NCBI RefSeq assembly: GCF_000803315.1
Contig: NZ_JRMH01000001.1
Span: forward strand, 1,364,001-1,428,000
Direction of reading: 5' to 3'
Source of the DNA: Pectobacterium actinidiae
GTDB taxonomy: Bacteria; Pseudomonadota; Gammaproteobacteria; Enterobacterales; Enterobacteriaceae
Length of the DNA stretch: 64,000 nucleotides
In this document: positions 18,469 to 27,468 of the stretch, piece by piece
How positions within the stretch are numbered: the stretch's first letter is position 1
How the letters are laid out: each line of letters opens with the position of its first letter
Program-made: the position numbers and the translations under genes
Notes under the pieces: model-generated
What the model was told of the DNA's origin: nothing
The model's input: only the letters and a program-made list of their open reading frames with translations
Databases searched by the model: none

Positions 18469-19416
18469 ATGACCATTTCCCTGCATACCACCCAGACTAG
18501 CGCCCCTAACACCGCAGCGGCGACCAGCGTATCCCCGCTGGAGCAGTCAGGCTCCTCAAAAACGAAGTTTTCTCAAACCAGAACAGATATTTATCAGACC
18601 GTCACCGACAACATCATTGCAGCGCTTGAAGTCGGTGTAAAACCATGGTCTTGCCCGTGGCAACGGGTGCCGGGCATGTCTGGGTTGCCTTGCAACTTCG
18701 CAACCGGTATCTCGTATAGCGGAATGAATATCATGCTGCTGTGGTGCAGTGCGTCAAAACAGGGCTTCGGTGATTCACGCTGGATGACCTACAAACAAGC
18801 ACAGGCAGTAGGTGGGCAGGTTCGCAAAGGCGAGCACGGCACGACAGCCATTTTCTATACAACCTTAGAGAAAGAAAACGAAGACGGTGGAATCGACCAG
18901 ATCCCGATGCTGAAAACTTTCACCGTGTTTAACGTTCAGCAAATTGACGGCTTGCCTCTGACAACTGAAACAGTCAGCCCGGAAGCAACCTTTGACCCAT
19001 TGCCGAAGGCTGAAAATCTGTTCCAGAAGAGCGGCGCAAACATTATTGAGAAAGGACAAAACGCCTTTTTCAGACCCTCAACTGATGAAGTCTGGCTACC
19101 AGAGCGCTATCTGTTTTCAGATGCAGCCAATTTCTACGCCACTGGACTGCATGAACTGGTGCACTGGAGTGGTGGTAAAAGCCGCCTGAATCGCGAGATT
19201 AAAGGAAAATTTGGTAGTGAGGATTATGCTTATGAGGAGTTGATCGCCGAGCTGGGAAGCGCGTTCCTTATGGCGGATCTGGGAATTCTCGGAGAGGTTC
19301 AGCACGAAAGCTATATCGCTTCCTGGCTGAAAGCACTGAAAAACGACAAACGCTATATTTTCAAAGCCGCCAGTGCGGCATCAAAAGCACATCGTTATTT
19401 GATGGATAAAGCCTGA
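18469..19416 (+). CDS. ardC: ArdC-like anti-restriction protein (ssDNA-binding, zincin metallopeptidase)
   Basis: A 315-residue protein with the two-part ArdC layout. The N-terminal ssDNA-binding domain (about 36-165) contains DIYQTVTDNIIAALEVGVKPWSCPW, RWMTYKQAQAVGGQVRKGE and FTVFNVQQIDGLP. The C-terminal SprT-like metallopeptidase domain has HELVHWSGGKSRL with the zinc motif HELVH at 228-232. ArdC proteins protect incoming conjugative DNA from restriction. Here it lies between defence modules and the conjugation genes. It has a good upstream ribosome site (CGGAG) and GC content closer to the transfer genes than to its AT-rich left neighbours. Confidence 0.9.
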   Translation: MTISLHTTQTSAPNTAAATSVSPLEQSGSSKTKFSQTRTDIYQTVTDNIIAALEVGVKPWSCPWQRVPGMSGLPCNFATGISYSGMNIMLLWCSASKQGFGDSRWMTYKQAQAVGGQVRKGEHGTTAIFYTTLEKENEDGGIDQIPMLKTFTVFNVQQIDGLPLTTETVSPEATFDPLPKAENLFQKSGANIIEKGQNAFFRPSTDEVWLPERYLFSDAANFYATGLHELVHWSGGKSRLNREIKGKFGSEDYAYEELIAELGSAFLMADLGILGEVQHESYIASWLKALKNDKRYIFKAASAASKAHRYLMDKA

Positions 19417-19791
19417 GGGCAGGGGCAAGAAGCCGCAAAGGAATGTGGCTTTGACAATATATTCTTGTGGGCAGAGTCGTGGTGGTGTTAAAGGTATAAC
19501 CTCCCTACGAATTTTTCGTGGCACTGTGTGTCAGGAAAAATTCGCAGGCTGCGGGGGCGGGCGGCAAAGAGCCCGCTCATCACTTTAGATGTATAGGCTC
19601 AGACTTGATCTGGCCGTGTTCTTTGTTATAACACGATTCAGCATGACGGTCGGCAACGAGCGAAAAGCGGGCATTAACGCCCAATTAAAGTGTGAAGCAC
19701 ATATTCACCATACTCAATTTGAATACCTTAATCACTAAATTTGAACCAAACTGAAAATGCCAAGCGTGCTGAGCCATTCTTAAATTGTTTG
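19417..19791. other. 375-bp gap, no gene recognised
   Basis: Contains short inverted segments (CGAATTTTTCGTG; GAAAAATTCG) and GC-rich DNA immediately after ArdC, then AT-rich sequence. No open frame, tRNA or clear terminator with a U-run was found. Confidence 0.5.
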
Positions 19792-20757
19792 TTATATTTC
19801 AAGCACGACAGAGTCAATAGACAACCTTGAGTTATCAGAAATATCCTCGACAAACTCAGCCCACGTACCTCTCTCGACTCTTCGACTGCAATAATGCGAA
19901 GTAGCCCTAATGAAGCCAATAGCGACGTCATACAAATCTTGGATAAATTTTTCTATAATAGCTTCGTTGTTGTCACCGTAGGATAAAAATATAGAGTCAC
20001 GATAGTTCGCTTTACCACGGTATCTAAATGCCTGAATAAGGAAATTAACTTGTCCTTTTTCTAGTGCGTGATCGCGAACTTCGCGAGCAGCTTTCGTGCG
20101 AAAGTTGTCAACACCAAGAGCTTTGAAATCACGAGAAGTTCTCACCCTCTCTTCTGTTTCCCACTTTTTGTAGCCATGAGTCCCCTTTAGATAGGAAACC
20201 AGTGCACCATGAGCAGTTTCATTATCATAAGCTCTATCATTCAGGTCGAAACGGTTAGCACCTCTATATGCAGCAATCTCGGCATCAGCAGTGTTTGAAA
20301 CTAAACTAGTTAGAAGAAGGTTAAATGGATATGGGATAAGTTCTTTTTCCGCGATATCTGACTGCCAAACTTTTGCTGTGGCTGTATGTGTCTCTTGAAT
20401 AGAACCAGAAGATGCTGCAACCATCGCGCTAGCGGAAAAATAGATACTGTAATACCAAGAAATAATAGCTGAACGACATATGTCATATTTATCTTCGACA
20501 TCTTTATTCATACTTTTCAAAGATGACAGATTATGTAAGGCCATCATTGTGTTCTCAAACACAAGCGTATCAGCTTCACGATTGACAGGTCTACGTTGTA
20601 CCCGAGCATATAAATCATTTAGTTTATCATCGGCACAAGCGCCACCGTTAACGACTTCGGCAAGGGCCCTCATCCAATTTACAGTCCCCTGAAACGCAAA
20701 CCGGGGCTCTGCCTGATCACCGGCTTCAAATAGCCTGTCTAATAGCCACTTACTCAT
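19792..20757 (-). CDS. Hypothetical protein, possibly HEPN-like
   Basis: A 321-residue protein I do not recognise. It is mostly helical and soluble. The segment SAIISWYYSIYFSASAMVAASSG resembles the helix of HEPN/nucleotidyltransferase-partner proteins (typically S-A-Y-Y-S-x-F-x-A-A), and NYRDSIFLSYGD follows later. No classical R-x4-6-H ribonuclease motif could be fixed. It is a single gene on the minus strand between ArdC and IS debris, within a region rich in immunity genes, so a phage-response role is possible but unproven. Confidence 0.6.
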   Translation of the reverse strand: MSKWLLDRLFEAGDQAEPRFAFQGTVNWMRALAEVVNGGACADDKLNDLYARVQRRPVNREADTLVFENTMMALHNLSSLKSMNKDVEDKYDICRSAIISWYYSIYFSASAMVAASSGSIQETHTATAKVWQSDIAEKELIPYPFNLLLTSLVSNTADAEIAAYRGANRFDLNDRAYDNETAHGALVSYLKGTHGYKKWETEERVRTSRDFKALGVDNFRTKAAREVRDHALEKGQVNFLIQAFRYRGKANYRDSIFLSYGDNNEAIIEKFIQDLYDVAIGFIRATSHYCSRRVERGTWAEFVEDISDNSRLSIDSVVLEI

Positions 20758-21025
20758 GATAAACCTTTGGAAATATGCGGTTATTCAGAGGAAAAATCTG
20801 TATCTAAACACGGACTTTTCCACGTTTGTAAATTTAATGTGTGGAACACTACATCGCTTTTGTATAACTGACAACAGCTTATAGGTACAGCCGGGAATTG
20901 TATTTGTTATAAATACGGATTAATCCACCTAACAAGTGGTGGCGATACCTTGATCCGGACAAGATATTTTTGCAGTGCAACAACGTCTGCAATTGGCACA
21001 GAGCGGACCGGCCCGAAGAACGATG

Positions 21026-21042
21026 TCCGCTGTGAGCGAGGA
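21026..21042 (+). repeat. Left copy of 17-bp dispersed repeat flanking the two-gene module
   Basis: TCCGCTGTGAGCGAGGA differs by one base from TCCGCTGTAAGCGAGGA at 24014-24030. The two copies lie in the same orientation on either side of the gene pair at 21597-23927, as if the pair had been inserted or exchanged as a unit. Confidence 0.55.
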
Positions 21043-21222
21043 GCAGAAGTTCGCTCATAGTAGTATCACTAACATTGTCATTTGGGGATCAACTGGGCGG
21101 TGGTCAAGGAATAATTCAGATATAACTAACTGGCCGTTGTATCAAATGGGAGTAGGTCAGCCAACCAGACATCGGATCCAAGCGTACTAATCTGTAGTGA
21201 TAAAAGCATGCAAGGAGAGAAT

Positions 21223-21384
21223 ATGTCATTTGAAAACCTCCCCCGTCGACTTCAGAGATGGAAGGTGATCATCGTTAGAGGAGCTAAGTCTTACGAGTCA
21301 TGGGATGAGATGGTCACTAGCAGAACTTCCCGTAATAAGTCCGACACAACTACGAGAAACACCGCATCAAGGCTATCGACCTAA
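21223..21384 (+). CDS. Short open frame, possible small protein or relic
   Basis: 53 codons from ATG 21223 with a strong AGGAGAG ribosome site 6 bp upstream. The peptide starts MSFENLPRRLQRWKVIIVRG and is basic and polar. It is not recognised and has no detectable domain. It could be the surviving start of a broken gene, since flanking DNA is degenerate. Confidence 0.25.
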   Translation: MSFENLPRRLQRWKVIIVRGAKSYESWDEMVTSRTSRNKSDTTTRNTASRLST

Positions 21385-21596
21385 CGATAAAAAACCGGTT
21401 AAGGTAAACGGGAACGTAACAAAAGGCTCTCTGCCGTTAGACTCATGTGTGCAATCACGAACAGCTATTGTTTTCATGAGGTTCAGCATCACTAGTCATT
21501 TTTTAAGCCAGAACCCCACACTTCAATAGATTGATGCTTGCCCGACAGCACATTCAGACATAAATTTGTGAGGTCATTAAACCTACAGGAGCGGAT

Positions 21597-22511
21597 GTGG
21601 AATATTTCAGCGACAAAGAAAGAGGCCCCGTTCAACGGATAAATAACGAAGTAACAACTAAAGTCTGGGCTGGGCTTGTTTCATACATTAATGTTCTGGT
21701 AAACAACGGATACTTCGGTAAAGACTTTCCTGAAGAATGTCCCGATGGGCAGGGATGCGTAGGCACCGAGGTCAAAGACCTCAAAGCCGCGTTACAGGCT
21801 GAGATACCAAATCTTGACTGGCCATTGGCAACAGAAGTTGAATCAGAGGAATCGTCATCTTGGTCTAGGGAGATGATACCTTTTGTTCCAAACTATCTGG
21901 ATGTAATGGATTTACTCCAGTTCTGCTATAAACATGTGGCCATGCCTGTTAAAGGGGGCTATCACAGCTATTTCAGGCATTACCACTTTGACGATTTTCA
22001 AATTGAAGCTGGTAAAGAAGAATTTAGGGAAAAGGTAAACACAATATTTGCCAGAAACGGCCTTGCTTACGAGCTTCTTGTATCAGGTGATATCATTCGA
22101 ATGCTAAGCCCGGAACTGAAGCAAATGATGGCAAGCATAAGCATTCCTGTAGAGAAAGAGTTACGCAGCATGCTCATGCGCGCGAATGAAAAAATAATCA
22201 ACTATGATGTCACCATTCGTTATGATGCACTTAAAGAGCTTTGGGACTTTTGGGAGCGGCTCAAAAGCATATCTTATCCAACTGACAAAAGAGAGTCTGT
22301 GAAGAAGTTACTTGATGCGGCAGCCCATACATCGGAATTTAGATCGATTTTAGAAATAGAGGCAAAAGCACTTACAGATATTGGAAATAGTTATTTCATT
22401 CGCCATACCGAAATGAAACAGATCAAGATTCAGGAAAGTGTTCATATCGAATATCTATATCAGCGCATGTTCAGCTTGATACATCTTTTACTAAAAACAC
22501 TTCCAAGTTGA
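21597..22511 (+). CDS. Hypothetical protein, Abi-like (AbiJ N-terminal-type start)
   Basis: A 304-residue soluble protein starting at GTG 21597 behind AGGAG. The start MEYFSDKERGPVQRINNEV, with TTKVWAGLVSYI and a CPDGQGC stretch, resembles the N-terminal domain seen in AbiJ-type abortive infection proteins. The C-terminus (IRHTEMKQIKI... EYLYQRMFSLIHLLLK) is helical and HEPN-like. I rate this as a family resemblance, not an identification. It precedes a zincin metalloprotease gene by 87 bp on the same strand, so they probably form a two-gene defence-type unit. Confidence 0.6.
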   Translation: MEYFSDKERGPVQRINNEVTTKVWAGLVSYINVLVNNGYFGKDFPEECPDGQGCVGTEVKDLKAALQAEIPNLDWPLATEVESEESSSWSREMIPFVPNYLDVMDLLQFCYKHVAMPVKGGYHSYFRHYHFDDFQIEAGKEEFREKVNTIFARNGLAYELLVSGDIIRMLSPELKQMMASISIPVEKELRSMLMRANEKIINYDVTIRYDALKELWDFWERLKSISYPTDKRESVKKLLDAAAHTSEFRSILEIEAKALTDIGNSYFIRHTEMKQIKIQESVHIEYLYQRMFSLIHLLLKTLPS

Positions 22512-22598
22512 TATTATTGCTTTTTCAGCAGGCTATGGATATAAAGAAAGCTGATGAATATTTTCAGGAAGACAAGTTGCTTGATAGGAGAGAAGTGA

Positions 22599-23927
22599 AT
22601 GGATGATCGTCCAGTCGTAGATTTTAACGCAATAAGTCATGCCAAAATAAGCACTGACTGGGATATCATTAGTCTAGTTATAAGCAAAGATGATATAGAT
22701 GATATAGTAGTTAGAGCTGCTGCATTAACAATTCAAGCTGGTGAATCACCCCTTTTCATGGAAGCAACCATCCTAGATTTGGAAAGTTTATGCACACTAG
22801 ACTATCGTCAATTGCCAGAGCTAACAAAAGACCAAGTAGTTTTGATGGAAAAAAGGTTATCAGGTGAGACAGACTCGGTAATAGACATGTTTTTTCTTGA
22901 GCTTAGATGTACAATCACACTCGGATGGAAGGAGCCAGAATCTAATGATGATATAAAATCTATTAGTTATCACAATAGCACTTTTAATAATCTCATCTAC
23001 AGGAAAGCTAATTTTTTAGCATCTAATTTCGGAAGTAATAGATACAATATGCCTTATTGGCTGCGGCTCAGTCAACTCAGAATTATGAGTCACATACCAA
23101 ATAAGTTGATCAATGAAGCACAACTTGATGAGATATTCTTTTTCCCTATCCACCGGAGAGGCCTCAATGCAACAAGTTGTTCAATCAACGGACAAAAATA
23201 CGTTACAGCCAACTTTGGACTCAATGGGATCCTTCATGAACTTAACCGATTTATTTATCACTTCCAGTCAACAGAGATTTATAGCCTGGAGAATAGAGAG
23301 AAGCGTGCGTTACCTGAGATAATTCCAGTCGTCTTGTATTTTTTAACATCATGTAGCCCAAGGTATTTCTATCCACAATTTCTTTTTGGTAAATCGAGCT
23401 GGAAAGTAAAAACTTTCACTGATTATCAACTTGATTTCATAATCCTACATGAAATATCCCATCATATCCTTGAACACCCTCAACGAGTCAGTTTGATAAA
23501 GGATTATGTTGAACGTCAGAACAAAATTAAGCAGTTTGAATATGAAGCCGATACATTAGCAAATGTACTTATGGCTTCGTCGATTATAACGGAAGGAAAT
23601 GACGAACCACGAAGTAAGCATTCAGTCATTGTTTATGCGGACGCAATTGAGGCGGTCGAGCTTCTTTTTGAACATATGAACTTCATTGAAGAAATGGAGG
23701 AGATCATACGTCATAGATTCGGGTCATTTATAAATATTTCATCAACTAAAGGTGCACATCCGGAAGCATATACTCGCCTTGAGTATTTTCATAGAATTTT
23801 TGATAAGAATAGACAACTTTCTGAAACTGCACTGTATGCAAGGAATTTATATAACAGAATGACCAATTATTGCCTTGAGCTTTCTAATGATGAATTGGCG
23901 TCATTGATGAGAGATTATCTTGTCTGA
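22599..23927 (+). CDS. Putative zincin metallopeptidase (HEXXH), unknown target
   Basis: A 442-residue protein whose only clear catalytic signature is HEISH at residues 284-288 (IILHEISHHILEHP), followed about 25 residues later by FEYEADTLAN, where Glu or Asp could be the third zinc ligand. This layout is that of single-domain zincins such as ImmA/IrrE-like or Lit (U49)-like peptidases. The N-terminal 250 residues are not recognised. It lies 87 bp after the Abi-like gene with an AGGAG ribosome site. In phage-exclusion systems such proteases cleave a host or phage protein; that role is inference here. Confidence 0.68.
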   Translation: MDDRPVVDFNAISHAKISTDWDIISLVISKDDIDDIVVRAAALTIQAGESPLFMEATILDLESLCTLDYRQLPELTKDQVVLMEKRLSGETDSVIDMFFLELRCTITLGWKEPESNDDIKSISYHNSTFNNLIYRKANFLASNFGSNRYNMPYWLRLSQLRIMSHIPNKLINEAQLDEIFFFPIHRRGLNATSCSINGQKYVTANFGLNGILHELNRFIYHFQSTEIYSLENREKRALPEIIPVVLYFLTSCSPRYFYPQFLFGKSSWKVKTFTDYQLDFIILHEISHHILEHPQRVSLIKDYVERQNKIKQFEYEADTLANVLMASSIITEGNDEPRSKHSVIVYADAIEAVELLFEHMNFIEEMEEIIRHRFGSFINISSTKGAHPEAYTRLEYFHRIFDKNRQLSETALYARNLYNRMTNYCLELSNDELASLMRDYLV

Positions 23928-24013
23928 TCTAGTGTGAGCTCAACTGTTGAATAAAAGTGTTGCATCCATTGGTTGAACTCACTGTACGAAGCGACAAGCT
24001 ACTAAGTTGAAGA

Positions 24014-24030
24014 TCCGCTGTAAGCGAGGA
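24014..24030 (+). repeat. Right copy of 17-bp dispersed repeat
   Basis: TCCGCTGTAAGCGAGGA, one mismatch from 21026-21042, 87 bp after the end of the zincin gene. See the left copy. Confidence 0.55.
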
Positions 24031-24071
24031 ATGGGCATGCGACTCACACGCTTAACTAGCAGTTTTTTTCA

Positions 24072-25412
24072 TCATCGCGATGAATTGGGATTGATGTTAA
24101 AAATTGAAAAGTTGATGTAATCCTCGGGATAAAGATGATAGGTAAATGCATTGAATGAATTATTTTCATCAAAGATCAGCGAATATTCATTTGATCTCAA
24201 ACTTGATAAATCATTCGATATATTATCAATGCCTAGAGGCTTTAAAAATTTTTCAAATGTTTTTGTGTAAGAGTCTATCACGTCAAAATTAATTACTTCA
24301 TATGATTTTCCTTCAACTAGGTTACTTGAGCCATTCATTATTTCACATCTCCCATTGCTAATGGCGCAGTATATCTTGGCATGAAAGTCATTTTTATTTT
24401 TTAATTCGCCAATCAACTCGGATCCCAAGTTAAAACTTTCCATCTGCTCATAGCTTATTTCATTTGTTTTTGAAAAGGACTCTTTAAACACTTTAGATTG
24501 ACCATTCCTTACTAACATGGAGGTATTTTCTGGATTTAAACGGTTTAGCAAATTAAGCCAAGAATCTACTTTCCCTTGGCTTTTAAGGAACTGATGGCCA
24601 ACAAAAGGAGATATTATGTAGATTTTCGCATAAAGGAAATTCCACCTAGCAATCAATTTATAAAGCCATGTCATTATGGTGGTTTTCGAATAAACGCCAA
24701 AAATCACATCTGATAGTTCTCTTGAACCAAATATATTTACAATTGAGAATGCTTGTGCTTCGAATGAGTTATTTTCTTGATATCGACTTACAAAATTTGC
24801 ATCATGTTTTTTCCCGCATTTACATTCAAAAGCAAACTTAATCATGATATTATTTGGAGCCGGCCCTCTAGATTGAGAGAGGGACCAATTTGTGAACTCC
24901 CAGTGTTTTTTTGCTATTACTTCCCATTTACTCTTTAGAAGCTCAAATGAAATTATTTCCAGATTCTCTTCACAGTCATCACATATGTAAAGAGGGTGGT
25001 TGTAAAAATCGTAATCCGTATTCCTCTCTGTTAATACAGTGTTTTTATCAATGAAGTCTGTTAGCAGTGGTAGATCTTTGTATTTTAACAGTTTGGCTTC
25101 ATCATTGTCAGAGTTTATATAAAAATCTGTTTTCTCCCAACCGCTACTAGGTCCAGAGTAGTCTGGATTTACGATATTAACTTTAAATATTCCAGCACAT
25201 TTATCACAGGTCCCAATCATCACTCCATCCTCTTCTATATCAGGAATAATGATGCTCCTTCCTGGAAGTGTAGTTGAAGATGTGTGAACTTCATGATACT
25301 CAATCGTAGTTGTACAGTGAGGGCACTTACCATGAAAATGCATGGTTTTATCACGGTCTATAAGGTTAAATTTCATTCTCCGTAAGAATTCATGACTAAT
25401 CTCAAATTCCAT
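24072..25412 (-). CDS. Zinc-ribbon protein with C-terminal PLD-like nuclease domain
   Basis: A 446-residue protein. The N-terminal half contains several zinc-ribbon-like cysteine pairs: CPHC (about 30-33), CDKC, CDDC and CKCGKKH. The C-terminal half has the single phospholipase D-type signature HAKIY with His344 and Lys346, then NGSSNL with Asn360. That is the H-x-K-(x)n-N half-site used by PLD-superfamily nucleases, which act as dimers. It may be a DNA- or RNA-cutting effector with zinc-binding recognition modules. It is a stand-alone gene in the AT-rich defence-like region; no named system fits. Confidence 0.62.
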   Translation of the reverse strand: MEFEISHEFLRRMKFNLIDRDKTMHFHGKCPHCTTTIEYHEVHTSSTTLPGRSIIIPDIEEDGVMIGTCDKCAGIFKVNIVNPDYSGPSSGWEKTDFYINSDNDEAKLLKYKDLPLLTDFIDKNTVLTERNTDYDFYNHPLYICDDCEENLEIISFELLKSKWEVIAKKHWEFTNWSLSQSRGPAPNNIMIKFAFECKCGKKHDANFVSRYQENNSFEAQAFSIVNIFGSRELSDVIFGVYSKTTIMTWLYKLIARWNFLYAKIYIISPFVGHQFLKSQGKVDSWLNLLNRLNPENTSMLVRNGQSKVFKESFSKTNEISYEQMESFNLGSELIGELKNKNDFHAKIYCAISNGRCEIMNGSSNLVEGKSYEVINFDVIDSYTKTFEKFLKPLGIDNISNDLSSLRSNEYSLIFDENNSFNAFTYHLYPEDYINFSIFNINPNSSR

Positions 25413-25561
25413 ATTTACTCCGAAAATCCCGTATTAGTTATAGAGTGGTTGATTACCATATTCTGTTGATTAATGATGCCATAATCCTTAATCTATTTCC
25501 TTAGCTATGTCCGCTTCTGGCACAAAGCTGTCTGTCAGGTTAGGTTATGGCCTTGAGCCAT

Positions 25562-25595
25562 AAAAATGTTAGCTCAAATCTTCGCTAACATTTTT
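25562..25595. terminator. Bidirectional hairpin terminator after the methyltransferase gene
   Basis: AAAAATGTTAGC (25562-25573) and GCTAACATTTTT (25584-25595) are exact complements with a 10-nt loop and A/T-runs on both sides. It lies 20 bp beyond the methyltransferase stop and separates the transfer operon from the AT-rich defence region. Confidence 0.8.
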
Positions 25596-25614
25596 AGAGG
25601 CATTTTACCCGAAT

Positions 25615-26664
25615 TCAATTGTCAATGTGTATTCCTGCATCGCCAGAACGAGCCATGGTGCTACGTGCTGCCGCAATACGCCTGCGAGCAATTTCCACAT
25701 AATCCGCTTCGCGCTCAATACCGATGAAACAGAAACCTTCCATCACCGCGGCTTTGCCGGTGCTTCCACTTCCCATAAAGGGATCAAGTACAGTGCCGCC
25801 CGGTGGAGTAATAAGGCGGCAAAGGTAACGCATCAGCTCCGTGGGCTTTACACATGGATGATTGTTACCATCACCACGGTCCTTTCTGTTGGCTTTCGCA
25901 CAATAAAAGAACCGACTGGCGCTGCTAATTTCTATCTGCTGAGAGGTATCAGGGAACATAGCAAGTACTGTATCACTGCCATCATGGATAAGATTGGCAG
26001 GCCAGCGACCATCAGGGCTTCCTTGTCTGGCGATACCACCATCACCTTTACTTCTTCCGCGCCACATATGGTTGGGTTCAGATCCACCCGGTCCATTTGG
26101 ATAATCATAGGGTGATTCCCCTTTTACCAGAGGGATCCTGCATTCGCTGATGTTCAGAGCGCCGGTACCATGCGCGCACAGATTCGATCCTATAGACCCC
26201 CTGAATGGCTTACGGGCAAGGGTAATCGGCTCCAGTGCGGGCTTTAACGCGTGGTGAGATTTAGGAAAACCCGAACCGTATACCCAACCCAGCATTCCGT
26301 CATGTCCAAATGCCGCGTCCAGCAATTTGAGCTGGTCCGACGATAAACTTTCAATTAGGGCATGAGCAGCATTATTGGTCTCATAGAGAAATACAATCAT
26401 GTCACGTATTTCAAAGCCCGCATCCTCAATACGTGCTGCCATCCGGTGCTGAGTACGCGATCCCGCGAAGGACAGCAGATGACCACCGGGTTTGAGTACG
26501 CGCAGACATTCTTCCCAGATGGCTTGTGAAGGAACATCATAGTCCCATGCCTTACCCATGAATTTAATACCATAGGGCGGGTCGGTCACGATGCTGTCCA
26601 CCGAGTTGCCCGGAATATTGCGCAGTACGTCAAGGCAGTCGCCATGGCTCAGAACGTCATGCAT
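25615..26664 (-). CDS. Site-specific DNA methyltransferase (beta-class, DPPY)
   Basis: 349 residues from ATG 26664, which has GGGAGGGA upstream; the open frame reaches 26799 but that part overlaps mobC. Motif IV is DPPY at about 28-31 (VTDPPYGIKFMGKAWDYD). Motif I comes at the C-terminal end (DPFMGSGSTGKAA, about 294-306). DPPY first and FxGxG last is the beta-class order of N6-adenine/N4-cytosine methyltransferases. It overlaps the end of mobC by 8 bp and is carried by the conjugative operon. No restriction partner is present, so it may serve as an anti-restriction or regulatory orphan enzyme. Confidence 0.9.
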   Translation of the reverse strand: MHDVLSHGDCLDVLRNIPGNSVDSIVTDPPYGIKFMGKAWDYDVPSQAIWEECLRVLKPGGHLLSFAGSRTQHRMAARIEDAGFEIRDMIVFLYETNNAAHALIESLSSDQLKLLDAAFGHDGMLGWVYGSGFPKSHHALKPALEPITLARKPFRGSIGSNLCAHGTGALNISECRIPLVKGESPYDYPNGPGGSEPNHMWRGRSKGDGGIARQGSPDGRWPANLIHDGSDTVLAMFPDTSQQIEISSASRFFYCAKANRKDRGDGNNHPCVKPTELMRYLCRLITPPGGTVLDPFMGSGSTGKAAVMEGFCFIGIEREADYVEIARRRIAAARSTMARSGDAGIHIDN

Positions 26665-27460
26665 GGTATTCCCTCCCGTCATCTCCATGAGCTGATGAAG
26701 AAGGGGCTTCCTGCTTATAACTGATACTCCCTTCCAGTTCATCAATTGTGCGGAACAGAAACATCTCGCGGTGCTTCGCATCAAACGGAACGGGAACACT
26801 GTTTCTCATCACCGTCCTGATGCTGCCAAACAGCCTGACCAGTGATTCTTTCGTTTTATCATCCGGCATAACATACATCGCATAGTGCCAGCGTCCGGCG
26901 TCGCTGGCGGCAAGATGACTGTTAATAATGCTGATGTAACGGGCGCGGGTTTTCATTGAGCGCTCTGTTTCCACCGCAACGATGGCACCGCTGCTTAAGG
27001 TAATAATGCCGTCCGGTCGGTGCCGGATACCTTGGTACCGCGCCATAAACTCTCCCCGGTCGCCGTTAAGCCAGCCTGTGCCGCCTTTTTCCTCCAAGGC
27101 GATCCTGACCCGCTGGTTTAACAGGCGATGCTCCAGCGTCCAGTGTCTGAGTTTGCCCGGCTCAAAATAGGCAGGGAAAACCTTGTCATTAGCGCTGACC
27201 ACCATCGCTAGTCCCTGCATGGTGATCCCCCACAATGATTTTTTTCCGGTCAATATCGGGTATTCATGTTTATTCAGGAAGCCCATCGCAACCGCTTTAT
27301 TAAGCAGGTTATACATCGCATGGTTATGTTTTCCTTTATAGCCGACAACTTTTTTTAAGGTCCGGAAATCAGAGAACGTTTCTTCCTTGAGAAAATACAG
27401 TAAGGCCCGCATTCTCCGTTTTGCGGCTTCATTTCTTTCAGCAACGTTATGAACAAGCAT
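26657..27460 (-). CDS. mobC: MOBC-family relaxase
   Basis: 267 residues from ATG 27460, which has GAGG 7 bp upstream; a GTG at 27472 overlapping the mobB stop is an alternative. The protein matches the CloDF13 MobC/replication-relaxation family, with an N-terminal winged helix (about 15-85) and a restriction-endonuclease-like core with HRPDGIITL (Asp) and VAVETE (two Glu). MOBC relaxases nick oriT with a metal-dependent PD-(D/E)xK-like site rather than the HUH site of other relaxases (established for CloDF13). It sits directly after mobB and before the methyltransferase, as in ICEKp/ICEEc1-type elements. Confidence 0.83.
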   Translation of the reverse strand: MLVHNVAERNEAAKRRMRALLYFLKEETFSDFRTLKKVVGYKGKHNHAMYNLLNKAVAMGFLNKHEYPILTGKKSLWGITMQGLAMVVSANDKVFPAYFEPGKLRHWTLEHRLLNQRVRIALEEKGGTGWLNGDRGEFMARYQGIRHRPDGIITLSSGAIVAVETERSMKTRARYISIINSHLAASDAGRWHYAMYVMPDDKTKESLVRLFGSIRTVMRNSVPVPFDAKHREMFLFRTIDELEGSISYKQEAPSSSAHGDDGREYHA

Positions 27461-27468
27461 TGATAGCC

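Larger units (their letters stand above)
20758..21596. other. 840-bp degenerate region with a repeat and a tiny open frame
   Basis: No sizeable gene. It includes TCCGCTGTGAGCGAGGA (21026-21042), nearly repeated at 24014-24030, and CGTACTAA-type sequence at 21183-21190 that also occurs at 17753-17760 in the IS110 flank. A 53-codon frame with a good ribosome site is listed separately. Confidence 0.5.
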
